From: UBA1151 sp963579925
Lineage (GTDB): Bacteria; Chloroflexota; Dehalococcoidia; Lucifugimonadales; Lucifugimonadaceae
NCBI GenBank assembly: GCA_963579925.1
Contig: CAUZJA010000179.1
Location: forward strand, 1 to 5,796
Direction of reading: 5' to 3'
Length of the DNA stretch: 5,796 bases
The notes below the pieces were generated by a model that was not told the origin of the DNA, did no database searches, and saw only the letters and a list, made by a program, of their open reading frames with translations. Every line of letters begins with the position of its first letter. Within the stretch, counting starts at the first letter, position 1. The position numbers and the translations under genes are program-made. Shown piece by piece: positions 1 through 5,354 of this stretch.

Positions 1-50
1 TGTCGAAGCTTGTTCAGGATCTTCTCAGGACTGTGACCTTTTCTTGGCAT
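1..50 (-). CDS. IS3-family transposase OrfA, N-terminal fragment (cut by window edge)
   Basis: Reading from ATG at 50-48 gives MPRKGHSPEKILNKLR and then leaves the window. This is the typical opening of IS3-family OrfA proteins (basic MPRK-type start, then S/T-P-E-x-I-x-x-K-L-R), which leads into a helix-turn-helix that binds the element's ends. The start is supported by GGGAGG on the minus strand (61-56), five bases upstream. Only 16 residues are visible, so the family call rests on a short match plus the neighbouring IS-like terminus. In this family OrfA is normally joined to the DDE-domain OrfB by programmed frameshifting, but OrfB is outside this window. Confidence 0.55.
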   Translation of the reverse strand, partial: MPRKGHSPEKILNKLR

Positions 51-117
51 TTCTGCCTCCCTTCATGAGAGCCCAGTTTCCAACTTTCAACTGGACTCGT
101 TTGAGGGGGGCAGGTCA
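1..117 (-). mobile_element. IS3-family insertion sequence, end fragment
   Basis: The minus strand read from position 117 starts TGACCTGCCCCCC, which looks like the TG-starting, C-rich terminal inverted repeat of IS3-family elements. It is followed about 65 bp later by a good ribosome binding site and the start of an OrfA-like reading frame, the expected layout for an IS3 left end. The rest of the element lies before the window, so its completeness and any target-site duplication cannot be judged. A short inverted repeat (CCAGTT at 73-78, AACTGG at 89-94) lies inside the end and may be part of the transposase-binding region. The exact boundary at 117 is inferred from the TG rule. Confidence 0.6.
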
Positions 118-191
118 GAAGTACCACGCTGAATCTGGTTGGAATTCTGTGTGAAGATTGAAGCGGGCATGCCAGACGCAAAATCGGGTAA

Positions 192-219
192 GAAACTTAG
201 CGCTAGTTTCAAAACTTAG
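192..219. promoter_or_regulatory. Operator-like half-site cluster upstream of the LLM gene
   Basis: The sequence AAACTTAG occurs at 193-200 and again at 212-219, 19 bp apart, and between them CTAGTTT (204-210) is close to its reverse complement. The first part forms a dyad, GAAAC (192-196) with GTTTC (206-210), around the palindrome TAGCGCTA (198-205). This sits 70-95 bp before the oxidoreductase start codon, a place where a transcription factor could bind. A weak promoter candidate lies downstream (TTGACG at 240-245 with no convincing -10 box), so no promoter is called. Regulatory function is inference. Confidence 0.3.
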
Positions 220-276
220 TTAGAGTTGCATTGATTTATTTGACGTCCGTGGCAGTTACTACTTATTCGAGCTCAG

Positions 277-280
277 AAGG
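277..280 (+). promoter_or_regulatory. Ribosome binding site of the LLM oxidoreductase gene
   Basis: AAGG followed by TGAGTAA places the Shine-Dalgarno core seven bases before the ATG at 288 and supports this start. The protein's first conserved block begins at residue 5, which agrees. Confidence 0.55.
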
Positions 281-287
281 TGAGTAA

Positions 288-1526
288 ATGACAGATTTGC
301 GATTTGGTGCGTTTCTTGCACCCCACCATCCGATTGCCGAGAACCCTGTGCTGCAGTTTCAGGGCGATCTGGCGTTTGTGGAGCAGCTTGAGCAGCTTGG
401 GTATGACGAGTTCTGGTGCGGTGAGCATCACTCGACTGGCTGGGAGATGATCGCATCGCCTGAGTTGTTTCTGGCTGCGGCGGCTGAGCGGACGCATCGG
501 ATCATGCTGGGGACGGGCGTGGTGTCGCTGCCTTATCACCACCCCTTCATGGTGGCGCAGCGGATTGTCCAGTTGGACCATCAATCGCGGGGTCGTGTGA
601 TCTTTGGTTCTGGGCCAGGTGCGCTTCCTTCTGATGCGCACGTGATGGGTATCGACCCGATGCAGCTGCGAGATCGGCAGGATGAGGCGATGGGCGTGAT
701 TCGTCGATTGTTCAAGGGTGAGGAGCGGTTCAGTTACGAGTCTGAGTGGTTCAAGCTGAATGATGCGAAGTTGCAGTTGCTGCCGTTGCAGAAAGATATC
801 GAGTTCGCCGTTGCGTCAATTGTGAGCCCTTCCGGAATGACACTGGCGGGTAAGCATGAGGCTGGCGTGATATCGGTGGGGTCGATCTCCGCGGCGGGGA
901 TCAGGGCGCTGCCGACGCAGTGGGGTTTTGCTGAGGACTCGGCAAAGAAGCACGGCAATACGGTCGATCGCAAGAACTGGCGAATTCTCCTTAGCTGGCA
1001 TATTGCTGAGACGCGAGAAAAGGCACGCGAGGAGGCCCGAGATGGCCTGCAACGCCACAACAACGAGTACACGGTTGGCACGCTGGCGGGTGGTGAGGGC
1101 GTGATCTACAAGACACCTGATGAGGCGGTGGATGGCGTTGCGTTTGGTGATGTGAGCACTGCCGTGATTGGTACGCCGGATGATTTGGTGGCACGGATTA
1201 GGCAGATGCTGGAGCTTACTGGCGGTTTCGGTACGGTGATTGGTTTCGTGCACGATTGGGCGAACCGAGAGAATACATCACGGAGTTGGGACATGGTTGC
1301 TCGCTATGTGATTCCTGAAGTGAACGGCATGCTGGATCAGTATCGGGAGTCAAACAGGTTCGTGATTGAGGATCGATCGGCCTGGTTGCGGGCGGGTGAT
1401 GCTGTTGCTGCGAAGATTCGTGAGAATGAAGCGGCGCTTGCGGCGGCGGAGTTGGATGAGGCGGAAGGCCGTCCGGTTCTGAGGAGCGGTAAGGCCATAA
1501 CCCCCGGAGTAGCAGGCTCCGAGTAA
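288..1526 (+). CDS. LLM-class flavin-dependent oxidoreductase, limonene 1,2-monooxygenase-like
   Basis: A 412-residue protein of the bacterial-luciferase superfamily, a TIM-barrel fold that uses reduced FMN and O2 to oxygenate organic substrates in the cytoplasm. Recognisable blocks are the N-terminal RFGAFLAPHHP (residues 5-15), GEHHSTGWE (45-53), LGTGVVSLPYHHP (74-86), RGRVIFGSGPGALPSDA (101-117), SPSGM (180-184) and a C-terminal IGTPDDLVARI (294-304). This combination resembles proteins annotated as limonene 1,2-monooxygenase (LimB-type). The true substrate cannot be read from sequence, and the superfamily contains many paralogues acting on alkanes, sulfonates or terpenes. A partner flavin reductase is usual but none is seen here. 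The ATG is preceded by AAGG (277-280) with a 7-base spacer. The last ~35 residues (Ala/Glu-rich, ending in GVAGSE) form a tail beyond the core fold and look dispensable. The gene appears monocistronic. Confidence 0.9.
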   Translation: MTDLRFGAFLAPHHPIAENPVLQFQGDLAFVEQLEQLGYDEFWCGEHHSTGWEMIASPELFLAAAAERTHRIMLGTGVVSLPYHHPFMVAQRIVQLDHQSRGRVIFGSGPGALPSDAHVMGIDPMQLRDRQDEAMGVIRRLFKGEERFSYESEWFKLNDAKLQLLPLQKDIEFAVASIVSPSGMTLAGKHEAGVISVGSISAAGIRALPTQWGFAEDSAKKHGNTVDRKNWRILLSWHIAETREKAREEARDGLQRHNNEYTVGTLAGGEGVIYKTPDEAVDGVAFGDVSTAVIGTPDDLVARIRQMLELTGGFGTVIGFVHDWANRENTSRSWDMVARYVIPEVNGMLDQYRESNRFVIEDRSAWLRAGDAVAAKIRENEAALAAAELDEAEGRPVLRSGKAITPGVAGSE

Positions 1527-1541
1527 CCCAATTGCATTGGA

Positions 1542-1601
1542 TGCACATGCGCCAAGGGCGCGTAAGGCAACTGCGTTGCATGCACTGGCGGCAAGGCCGC
1601 G
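1542..1601. repeat. Two tandem hairpin units, 39 bp apart, with a compensatory change
   Basis: Unit 1 (1542-1562) reads TGCAC-AT-GCGCC-AAG-GGCGC-G and unit 2 (1581-1601) reads TGCAC-TG-GCGGC-AAG-GCCGC-G. Each forms a perfect 5-bp stem (1549-1553 with 1557-1561; 1588-1592 with 1596-1600) with the same AAG loop. The fourth stem pair is C-G in the first and G-C in the second, so pairing is kept while the bases differ. They lie just after the LLM stop codon and could act as a weak 3' structure, but there is no T-run. The 39-bp period is also 13 codons in one plus-strand frame, where the copies read ALDAHAPRARKAT and ALHALAARPREHG, so a decayed repeat-protein remnant is another reading. Confidence 0.5.
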
Positions 1602-1694
1602 GGAGCATGGGGCGTTGATTGGTGGATGCGCCTTGGGAGTTTGATCGCTGCTCGGCAACTGGATGCAGCGAAACGTCGAGGCGGCGGCGAGTTG

Positions 1695-2420
1695 CTACTT
1701 GATCTTGCCGCGGCCTGGGTTGGGCATGGTTTTTTCTATGTGGTTGTTGCGCATCCAGACTAGTTTGTCGTGGAGGTTTGTGACGCTGACTATGGTGACG
1801 ACGCGGAGTGGACAGCGTTTGGGGAGAGGTCTTCAGGCCCTTGGATTCGGGTCTGCGCTTCGTAGACGTATGAGCCGCTGCGGTGTTCGGTGCAACTGAG
1901 TTCTTTGGAATCTGCCTCTTCGCCGGTGCCGCCGCTGATGATTTCTAACGGTAGATTGGCGTTGGTGAAGCGATCGATGGTCTCCTGAACGGCGGCCTTG
2001 CCTGAGAGCAGGCTTGGGTAGATCATGAGGCCGCGGAGTTCGAGGCCGTCGATATGTTGCACCTACTGGGCCAGTTCCTCAGCCGCGGCGGGAGATTGCA
2101 CGCCGGTTCGGCCGCCGCCTGAGTCCAACTCGATGAGAACGCCGATTGTGACGCCGTCGAGGCTCGCTTGCTCTGAGATACCGGATGCGACGGCGAGTGA
2201 GTCGACGGACCTTGTGGCGGCCGACGATATTTTGGCAGACGATCCCTTTTGACCCAGTAGCGACCTGCATTTTCGCGATCTCACTGGACTTGTGGCTTTT
2301 TGTGTGGCCGCGCAGGATGATTCCGACGTTGCGGCAGTGGTCTGCCATGTTCTGGATGTTCTTCTCCAGGACGTCCATATCGATTACGACAGAGGGGGTA
2401 TCGAGGTCATATATGTGCAA
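1695..2420 (-). pseudogene. D-threonine aldolase / D-serine dehydratase-family PLP enzyme, broken
   Basis: Remains of a fold-type III (alanine-racemase N-terminal) PLP enzyme. The N-terminus (from 2420, TTG start, AAGGA at 2430-2426) reads YDLDTPSVVIDMDVLEKNIQ and then GHTKSHKS, where Lys41 matches the PLP-binding lysine of the family's P-H-x-K-T-H-K motif. After about 2230 the homology jumps frame, with roughly 40 family residues missing, to VDSLAVASGISE and GVLIELDSGGGRTGV. It meets a TAG at 2065-2063 and continues in that same frame as GLELRGLMIYPS, LEIISGG and GSYVYEA to about 1870. After a further deletion the C-terminus reappears in the first frame as VTNLHDKLVWMRNN, ending at TAG 1697-1695. 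About 242 codons remain of a family norm near 370. The His-x-Cys metal-ligand segment before NLHD is scrambled. Intact relatives cleave D-threo-3-hydroxyamino acids; this copy should make no active enzyme. Confidence 0.85.
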
Positions 2421-2425
2421 CTAAG

Positions 2426-2430
2426 TCCTT
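2426..2430 (-). promoter_or_regulatory. Relict ribosome binding site of the D-threonine aldolase-like pseudogene
   Basis: AAGGA on the minus strand lies five bases before the TTG at 2420. It fixes the ancestral start, since the next codons read straight into the conserved D-L-D-T-P block. It lies about 30 bp after the stop of the upstream remnant, as expected inside an operon. Confidence 0.45.
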
Positions 2431-2460
2431 AACGTTGGCGTTGTCCTGTGGGTCTTGAGC

Positions 2461-2670
2461 CTAGACTTCGGGTCTGACGGTTCTGGTTTCTGATGGTCTT
2501 GAAGAGATCATGATTGCTCCGCGCCATTCAGCGACTTTTTCTGGTGAGTAGGCCAGTTCTTCTGTGTAGTCGTGGTGCTTGATCGCGTGTTACTGCATGG
2601 CTGAGATTAGTTCAGTCAACGAGCCGCCGGAAACTGATTCACCTTAGGTGAACCCCATTTGCTGTCAGTT
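2461..2670 (-). pseudogene. Decayed 3' end of an unidentified gene upstream of the D-threonine aldolase pseudogene
   Basis: One minus-strand frame holds protein-like sequence interrupted by stops. QQMGFT is followed by TAA (2649-2647), then GESVSGGSLTELISAMQ and another TAA, then HAIKHHDYTEELAYSPEK leading into VAEWRGAIMISSRPSETRT and ending at TAG 2463-2461. Composition (charged, balanced, few rare residues) and phrase structure look like real coding sequence, and only point-mutation stops separate the blocks. The frame ends 40 bp before the start of the next pseudogene on the same strand, so the two probably formed one operon. I do not recognise the family. Above about 2670 another stop (TGA near 2667-2665) appears and no further protein-like text is clear, so the 5' part is deleted or beyond recognition. 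Confidence 0.5.
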
Positions 2671-2926
2671 GAGGCTCATGAGTGATGGCATGGGCTGGCA
2701 CCTTTGGGTGTTTTGGATGTCTGGGGATGTCTGGTGCTGTGCAGATCGGGATTTGAGTGGGTGGATTGTAACTGGTGTAGGAGGGGTTTACGCGACTTCG
2801 GTATGTTGGGCGTCAGATGTATGCAGACGTATGCGGGGTGGAGGGTTGATGAGGCCCCCCTCACCATAACCCTCTCCTAGAGGTAGAGGGTTATGGTGCT
2901 GCACGCGCTGAAGTTTGTGTTGGATA
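2671..2926. other. Non-coding spacer before the M48 protease gene
   Basis: No credible gene is visible on either strand. It contains a perfect tandem decanucleotide (GGATGTCTGG at 2715-2724 and 2725-2734), a near-perfect one (AGATGTATGC at 2815-2824, AGACGTATGC at 2825-2834) and the inverted repeat described separately. The promoter of the downstream protease must lie here, but I see no confident -35/-10 pair. Confidence 0.6.
2852..2898. repeat. Perfect 14-bp inverted repeat, REP/MITE-like dispersed palindrome
   Basis: CACCATAACCCTCT (2862-2875) and AGAGGGTTATGGTG (2885-2898) are exact reverse complements around a 9-base loop, preceded by a C-run at 2855-2860. On the minus strand it reads as the phrase NPLPLGEGYGEGG, a well-known false-protein signature of dispersed genomic palindromes of the CCCTCACC...CCCTCTCC type found in many bacteria. 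It lies only 29 bp before the protease start and could fold in that leader mRNA. There is no T-run, so a terminator role is weak. Confidence 0.7.
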
Positions 2927-4078
2927 ATGGCGGTTATGCAAGAAGACATGACATCATCACCCGTTCGAGAGCAGTCTAATGAGGCGAAGGCGGGGTATTC
3001 ACGCACTAAGCGGCGGCTGATGTTTGTTGAGATTGCAATTAGCTTGGTTGCACCGATTGTGTTTATTGCGGTGGGTGGATCGACTGCGCTGCGGGATTTT
3101 GCGTTGGATGTCAGTTCGAATGACCCGGTGGCGATTCTTGTTTACTCGGTGATTCTGATTGCTGGATTTACGTTTTTGACGATGCCGTTTGATTTCTACT
3201 CCGGGCATGTTGTGGAGCACCGGTTCGGGTTATCGAGGGCGAGTCTGGGGTCGTGGTTATCGGATTTCGGGAAGTCGCTGGGGTTGTCGCTTGTCCTTGG
3301 GGTGGCTGCGATTGAGGCGATTTACGGGCTGATTGCGTTGAGTGAGTCGTACTGGTGGCTGATTTCGGCGGGTGTGTTTATTGCGTTCTTTGTGGTGATG
3401 GCGCAGTTGGCTCCGGTGTTGATCATGCCGCTGTTTTTCAAGTTTGAGCCTGCGGGTGAGGGCGAGCTGCGGGATCGGTTACTGGCGCTTGCTGATCGGT
3501 ACAACACGCGGGTGAAGGGCGTGTATATCTGGAAGCTGGGCGAAAAGACGAGCAAGTCGAACGCGGCGCTTATGGGATTTGGGCCGACGCGTCGGGTTGT
3601 TGTGGCGGACACGATGATCGAGGCGAATACGCCGGACGAGATTGAGGTGGTGCTGGCGCATGAGCTTGGGCATCACGTGAATCGCGATATTCCTCGGATG
3701 ATTGCGGTGCAGGGGGTTGTGATGGTGGTGGGGTTCGCCGTGATCCACGTGGTGCTGAGTGCGCTGAGTGATTCGTTCGGTTTGCGCGGGTTGGATGATT
3801 TTGCGAACTTGCCGTTGCTGGTGCTGATCGCGATGGTTGGATCGTTGCTAATTTTGCCTGCGATCAATGGGTACAGTCGCGGTCGGGAACATGCGGCGGA
3901 TGTGTTTGCGCTGGAGGCGACGGGGCGGCCGGAGGATTTTATTTCTGCGATGCGGTCGCTGGGTGAGCAGAATTTGGCGGAGGAAGATCCGAACGCGATT
4001 ATGGAGTTCGTGTTTCATTCGCACCCGTCGCTGGGGCGGCGGATCCGGTTTGCCGAGCGATGGGTACAGCGTAGCTGA
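2927..4078 (+). CDS. M48-family (Ste24-like) integral membrane zinc metalloprotease
   Basis: A 383-residue multi-pass membrane protease of the M48A group, related to CaaX prenyl protease 1 (Ste24) and more distantly to HtpX. Hydrophobic segments lie near residues 33-50, 67-85, 118-137, 143-168, 261-280 and 295-313. The Ste24-type loop between segments 2 and 3 is present (MPFDFYSGHVVEHRFG, about 86-101). The zinc site is HELGH at 245-249, with the third ligand Glu321 in SRGREHAAD and Asp325 nearby. The block SNAALMGFG (211-219) and the C-terminal SHPSLGRRIRFAERW are also typical. Length and catalytic residues are complete, so it should be active. In bacteria this group is thought to act in membrane protein quality control or general proteolysis; prenylated CaaX substrates are not expected. 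The start is uncertain: ATG codons at 2927, 2936 and 2948 all lie before the first conserved part and none has a strong Shine-Dalgarno; a TTG at 2915 is less likely. Confidence 0.9.
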   Translation: MAVMQEDMTSSPVREQSNEAKAGYSRTKRRLMFVEIAISLVAPIVFIAVGGSTALRDFALDVSSNDPVAILVYSVILIAGFTFLTMPFDFYSGHVVEHRFGLSRASLGSWLSDFGKSLGLSLVLGVAAIEAIYGLIALSESYWWLISAGVFIAFFVVMAQLAPVLIMPLFFKFEPAGEGELRDRLLALADRYNTRVKGVYIWKLGEKTSKSNAALMGFGPTRRVVVADTMIEANTPDEIEVVLAHELGHHVNRDIPRMIAVQGVVMVVGFAVIHVVLSALSDSFGLRGLDDFANLPLLVLIAMVGSLLILPAINGYSRGREHAADVFALEATGRPEDFISAMRSLGEQNLAEEDPNAIMEFVFHSHPSLGRRIRFAERWVQRS

Positions 4079-4149
4079 TACTGCACCTGCCGTGCGGGCA
4101 TTGAGCGCAAGGTGCTGAAGAGGTCGGCGCGTATTGGGATCTGGTAGTG

Positions 4150-4166
4150 GCGGGTCTGTGACCCGC
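4150..4166. repeat. GC-rich palindrome, first of a pair; possible terminator for the protease gene
   Basis: GCGGGTC (4150-4156) and GACCCGC (4160-4166) form a perfect 7-bp stem with a TGT loop, followed by TTCTT. It lies 72 bp after the protease stop codon in a convergent intergenic gap. A short T-rich tail makes a Rho-independent terminator possible but not strong. It is nearly identical to the palindrome at 4217-4233, so it may instead be a dispersed repeat. Confidence 0.55.
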
Positions 4167-4216
4167 TTCTTGCTGGGTTAGCGGGTATGTGAGGATGCGG
4201 GACAGAGTGGCGAAGA

Positions 4217-4233
4217 GCGGGTCTTAGACCCGC
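4217..4233. repeat. GC-rich palindrome, second of a pair; possible terminator for the nitronate monooxygenase gene
   Basis: GCGGGTC (4217-4223) and GACCCGC (4227-4233) have the same 7-bp arms as the copy at 4150, with a TTA loop. On the minus strand it follows the flavoprotein stop codon by 33 bp and is followed by TCTTCG. One palindrome per converging gene is a tidy arrangement for mutual termination, but neither has a clear U-tract. Confidence 0.55.
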
Positions 4234-4266
4234 CGTTACCGTGGAATGGGTGACGAGTGGAGTGGT

Positions 4267-5232
4267 TTATTCGCTCACGATTCCGGGTGCATTTTTCAGG
4301 GCGGACTCGGCTCCGTCCACCATTGTCTGCATTATCTCTTCGACGGTTAGGATGCCTGCCACCATGCCCGTACTTTGACCGGCTCCTACCATGAGTTCGT
4401 GGAGGTGGCCTGATTTCGCCGCTGCGCCCATTTGCGCTCTGAGGCGGTCTGCGTCGGCTACTGCGTCGGATCTGCGGTCGTTCCATTCGTCTATGAAGTC
4501 GGTTCGTAGGGAGCGGACTATTGTGCCGTAGCCGAGGGTACCGGGGGCTATGTCGTTGAGGGAGTCGAATTTGATGACGTCTTCAGAGTTTGCTTCGACG
4601 AGCATTTGTTTCCATTCGGGATGTATGGGTGATTCGGCGGACGCTAGAAATCTTGTGCCTATGTTGACGCCTGAGGCGCCGAGGACGAGTGCGGCGGCGA
4701 GACCGCGGCCATCGGAGATGCCGCCGGATGCGACGACGGGGAGTGGATGGACGGCGTCTACCACCTGAGGCACTAGAGGCATCGTGGCAACTTCTGAGCC
4801 GTAGCCGCCGGACTCTCCGCCCTGGGCGATGATGACGTCGACGCCGTGTTCTGCCGCTTCAGCGGCCTGTCCTACGGTGATCACCTGGTGCATGACGATG
4901 CTCCCCGCGTCGTGCGCGCGATCGACCAGATCAGCAGGGGCGGCTAGTGCGAGTGATATGACGGCGGGCTTGCTGGCGAGCGTGATTTTGAATAATTCCT
5001 CGTCCAGGTTTGCCACGACATGATTCACTGCGAATGGTTTGTCAGTGAGCTCGTGGATCTTCTCGATTTCACTGCGGACGCTGTCAGCCGGGCGCTTCCA
5101 GCAGCCGAGGGAGCCGAGGACGCCGGCATTTGAGACCGCGGCGATGAGATCGGCCGAAGTGAACACGCTCATGCCTGCTTGAATAATGGGGACGTCTATA
5201 TTCAGCAGATCGGTCAGCGGTATCGTCAGCAT
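4267..5232 (-). CDS. Nitronate monooxygenase / FabK-like FMN-dependent oxidoreductase
   Basis: A 321-residue TIM-barrel flavoprotein of the 2-nitropropane dioxygenase family, which holds FMN and includes nitronate monooxygenases (oxidising alkyl nitronates to carbonyl compounds and nitrite) and the enoyl-ACP reductase FabK. Visible marks are VPIIQAGM (14-21), SNAGVLGSLG (34-43), DVIIAQGGESGGYG (132-145), PVVASGGISDGRG (165-177) and LGASGVNIGTRFLAS (184-198), the last two forming the FMN phosphate site. The C-terminal part includes VGAGQSTGM (282-290). In the family the 132-145 block normally reads E-x-G-G-H, and the His acts in catalysis; here residue 144 is Tyr (TAC), so nitronate activity is uncertain. 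The start at 5232 is chosen because MLTIPLTDLL begins the conserved fold and AAAGGA (5245-5240) sits seven bases upstream; a longer frame reaching 5343 runs into the IS. Convergent with the protease gene. Confidence 0.88.
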   Translation of the reverse strand: MLTIPLTDLLNIDVPIIQAGMSVFTSADLIAAVSNAGVLGSLGCWKRPADSVRSEIEKIHELTDKPFAVNHVVANLDEELFKITLASKPAVISLALAAPADLVDRAHDAGSIVMHQVITVGQAAEAAEHGVDVIIAQGGESGGYGSEVATMPLVPQVVDAVHPLPVVASGGISDGRGLAAALVLGASGVNIGTRFLASAESPIHPEWKQMLVEANSEDVIKFDSLNDIAPGTLGYGTIVRSLRTDFIDEWNDRRSDAVADADRLRAQMGAAAKSGHLHELMVGAGQSTGMVAGILTVEEIMQTMVDGAESALKNAPGIVSE

Positions 5233-5239
5233 TCGATTT

Positions 5240-5245
5240 TCCTTT
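5240..5245 (-). promoter_or_regulatory. Ribosome binding site of the nitronate monooxygenase-like gene
   Basis: AAAGGA on the minus strand, seven bases before ATG at 5232. It decides the start against longer in-frame alternatives that would extend into the insertion sequence. Confidence 0.7.
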
Positions 5246-5310
5246 GGGTATCGATTGCGGTTGCGATTGATCAGGCGTGGGCGATGGTGTGGCGCGCCCT
5301 CACTGTGCAT

Positions 5311-5354
5311 CCGGGGAGATGGGTAACACTTTAGACCGGGCACATAGGTAACAC
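5311..5354. repeat. Paired 19-bp direct repeats at the IS481 end
   Basis: CCGGGGAGATGGGTAACAC (5311-5329) and CCGGGCACATAGGTAACAC (5336-5354) agree at 16 of 19 positions with a 25-bp offset. They flank the transposase stop codon (TAA on the minus strand, 5333-5331); the second lies within its last codons. Probably transposase-binding sites or part of the terminal inverted repeat. Confidence 0.65.

Noticed and set aside
240..268. Sigma-70 promoter with TTGACG as -35 for the LLM gene
   Set aside because: No acceptable -10 box at normal spacing, and it would leave a leader of only about 12 bases.
259..641. Minus-strand open frames opposite the start of the LLM gene
   Set aside because: Low-complexity Arg/His/Pro-rich translations, antisense to a clearly conserved gene; shadows of its codon bias.
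1505..1521. CGGAG/CTCCG hairpin at the LLM stop codon as a terminator
   Set aside because: Only a 5-bp stem inside the coding end with no following T-run.
1530..1640. CRISPR-like or tRNA-like structure in the spacer after the LLM gene
   Set aside because: Only two repeat units with similar rather than unique spacers, and no tRNA cloverleaf or T-loop sequence.
1216..1658. Several overlapping minus-strand frames across the LLM 3' end and spacer
   Set aside because: No family resemblance, no ribosome binding site, mostly antisense to real coding sequence.
1663..2424. Plus-strand frames through the pseudogene region
   Set aside because: They are antisense to the recognisable D-threonine aldolase-like remnants and show no conserved motif.
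4550..5023. Plus-strand Ser/Ala/Thr-rich frames
   Set aside because: Antisense shadows of the nitronate monooxygenase-like gene.
5233..5343. Longer N-terminus for the nitronate monooxygenase-like protein
   Set aside because: The extra 37 residues lack family similarity, run into the IS481 end, and the strong ribosome binding site supports the start at 5232.
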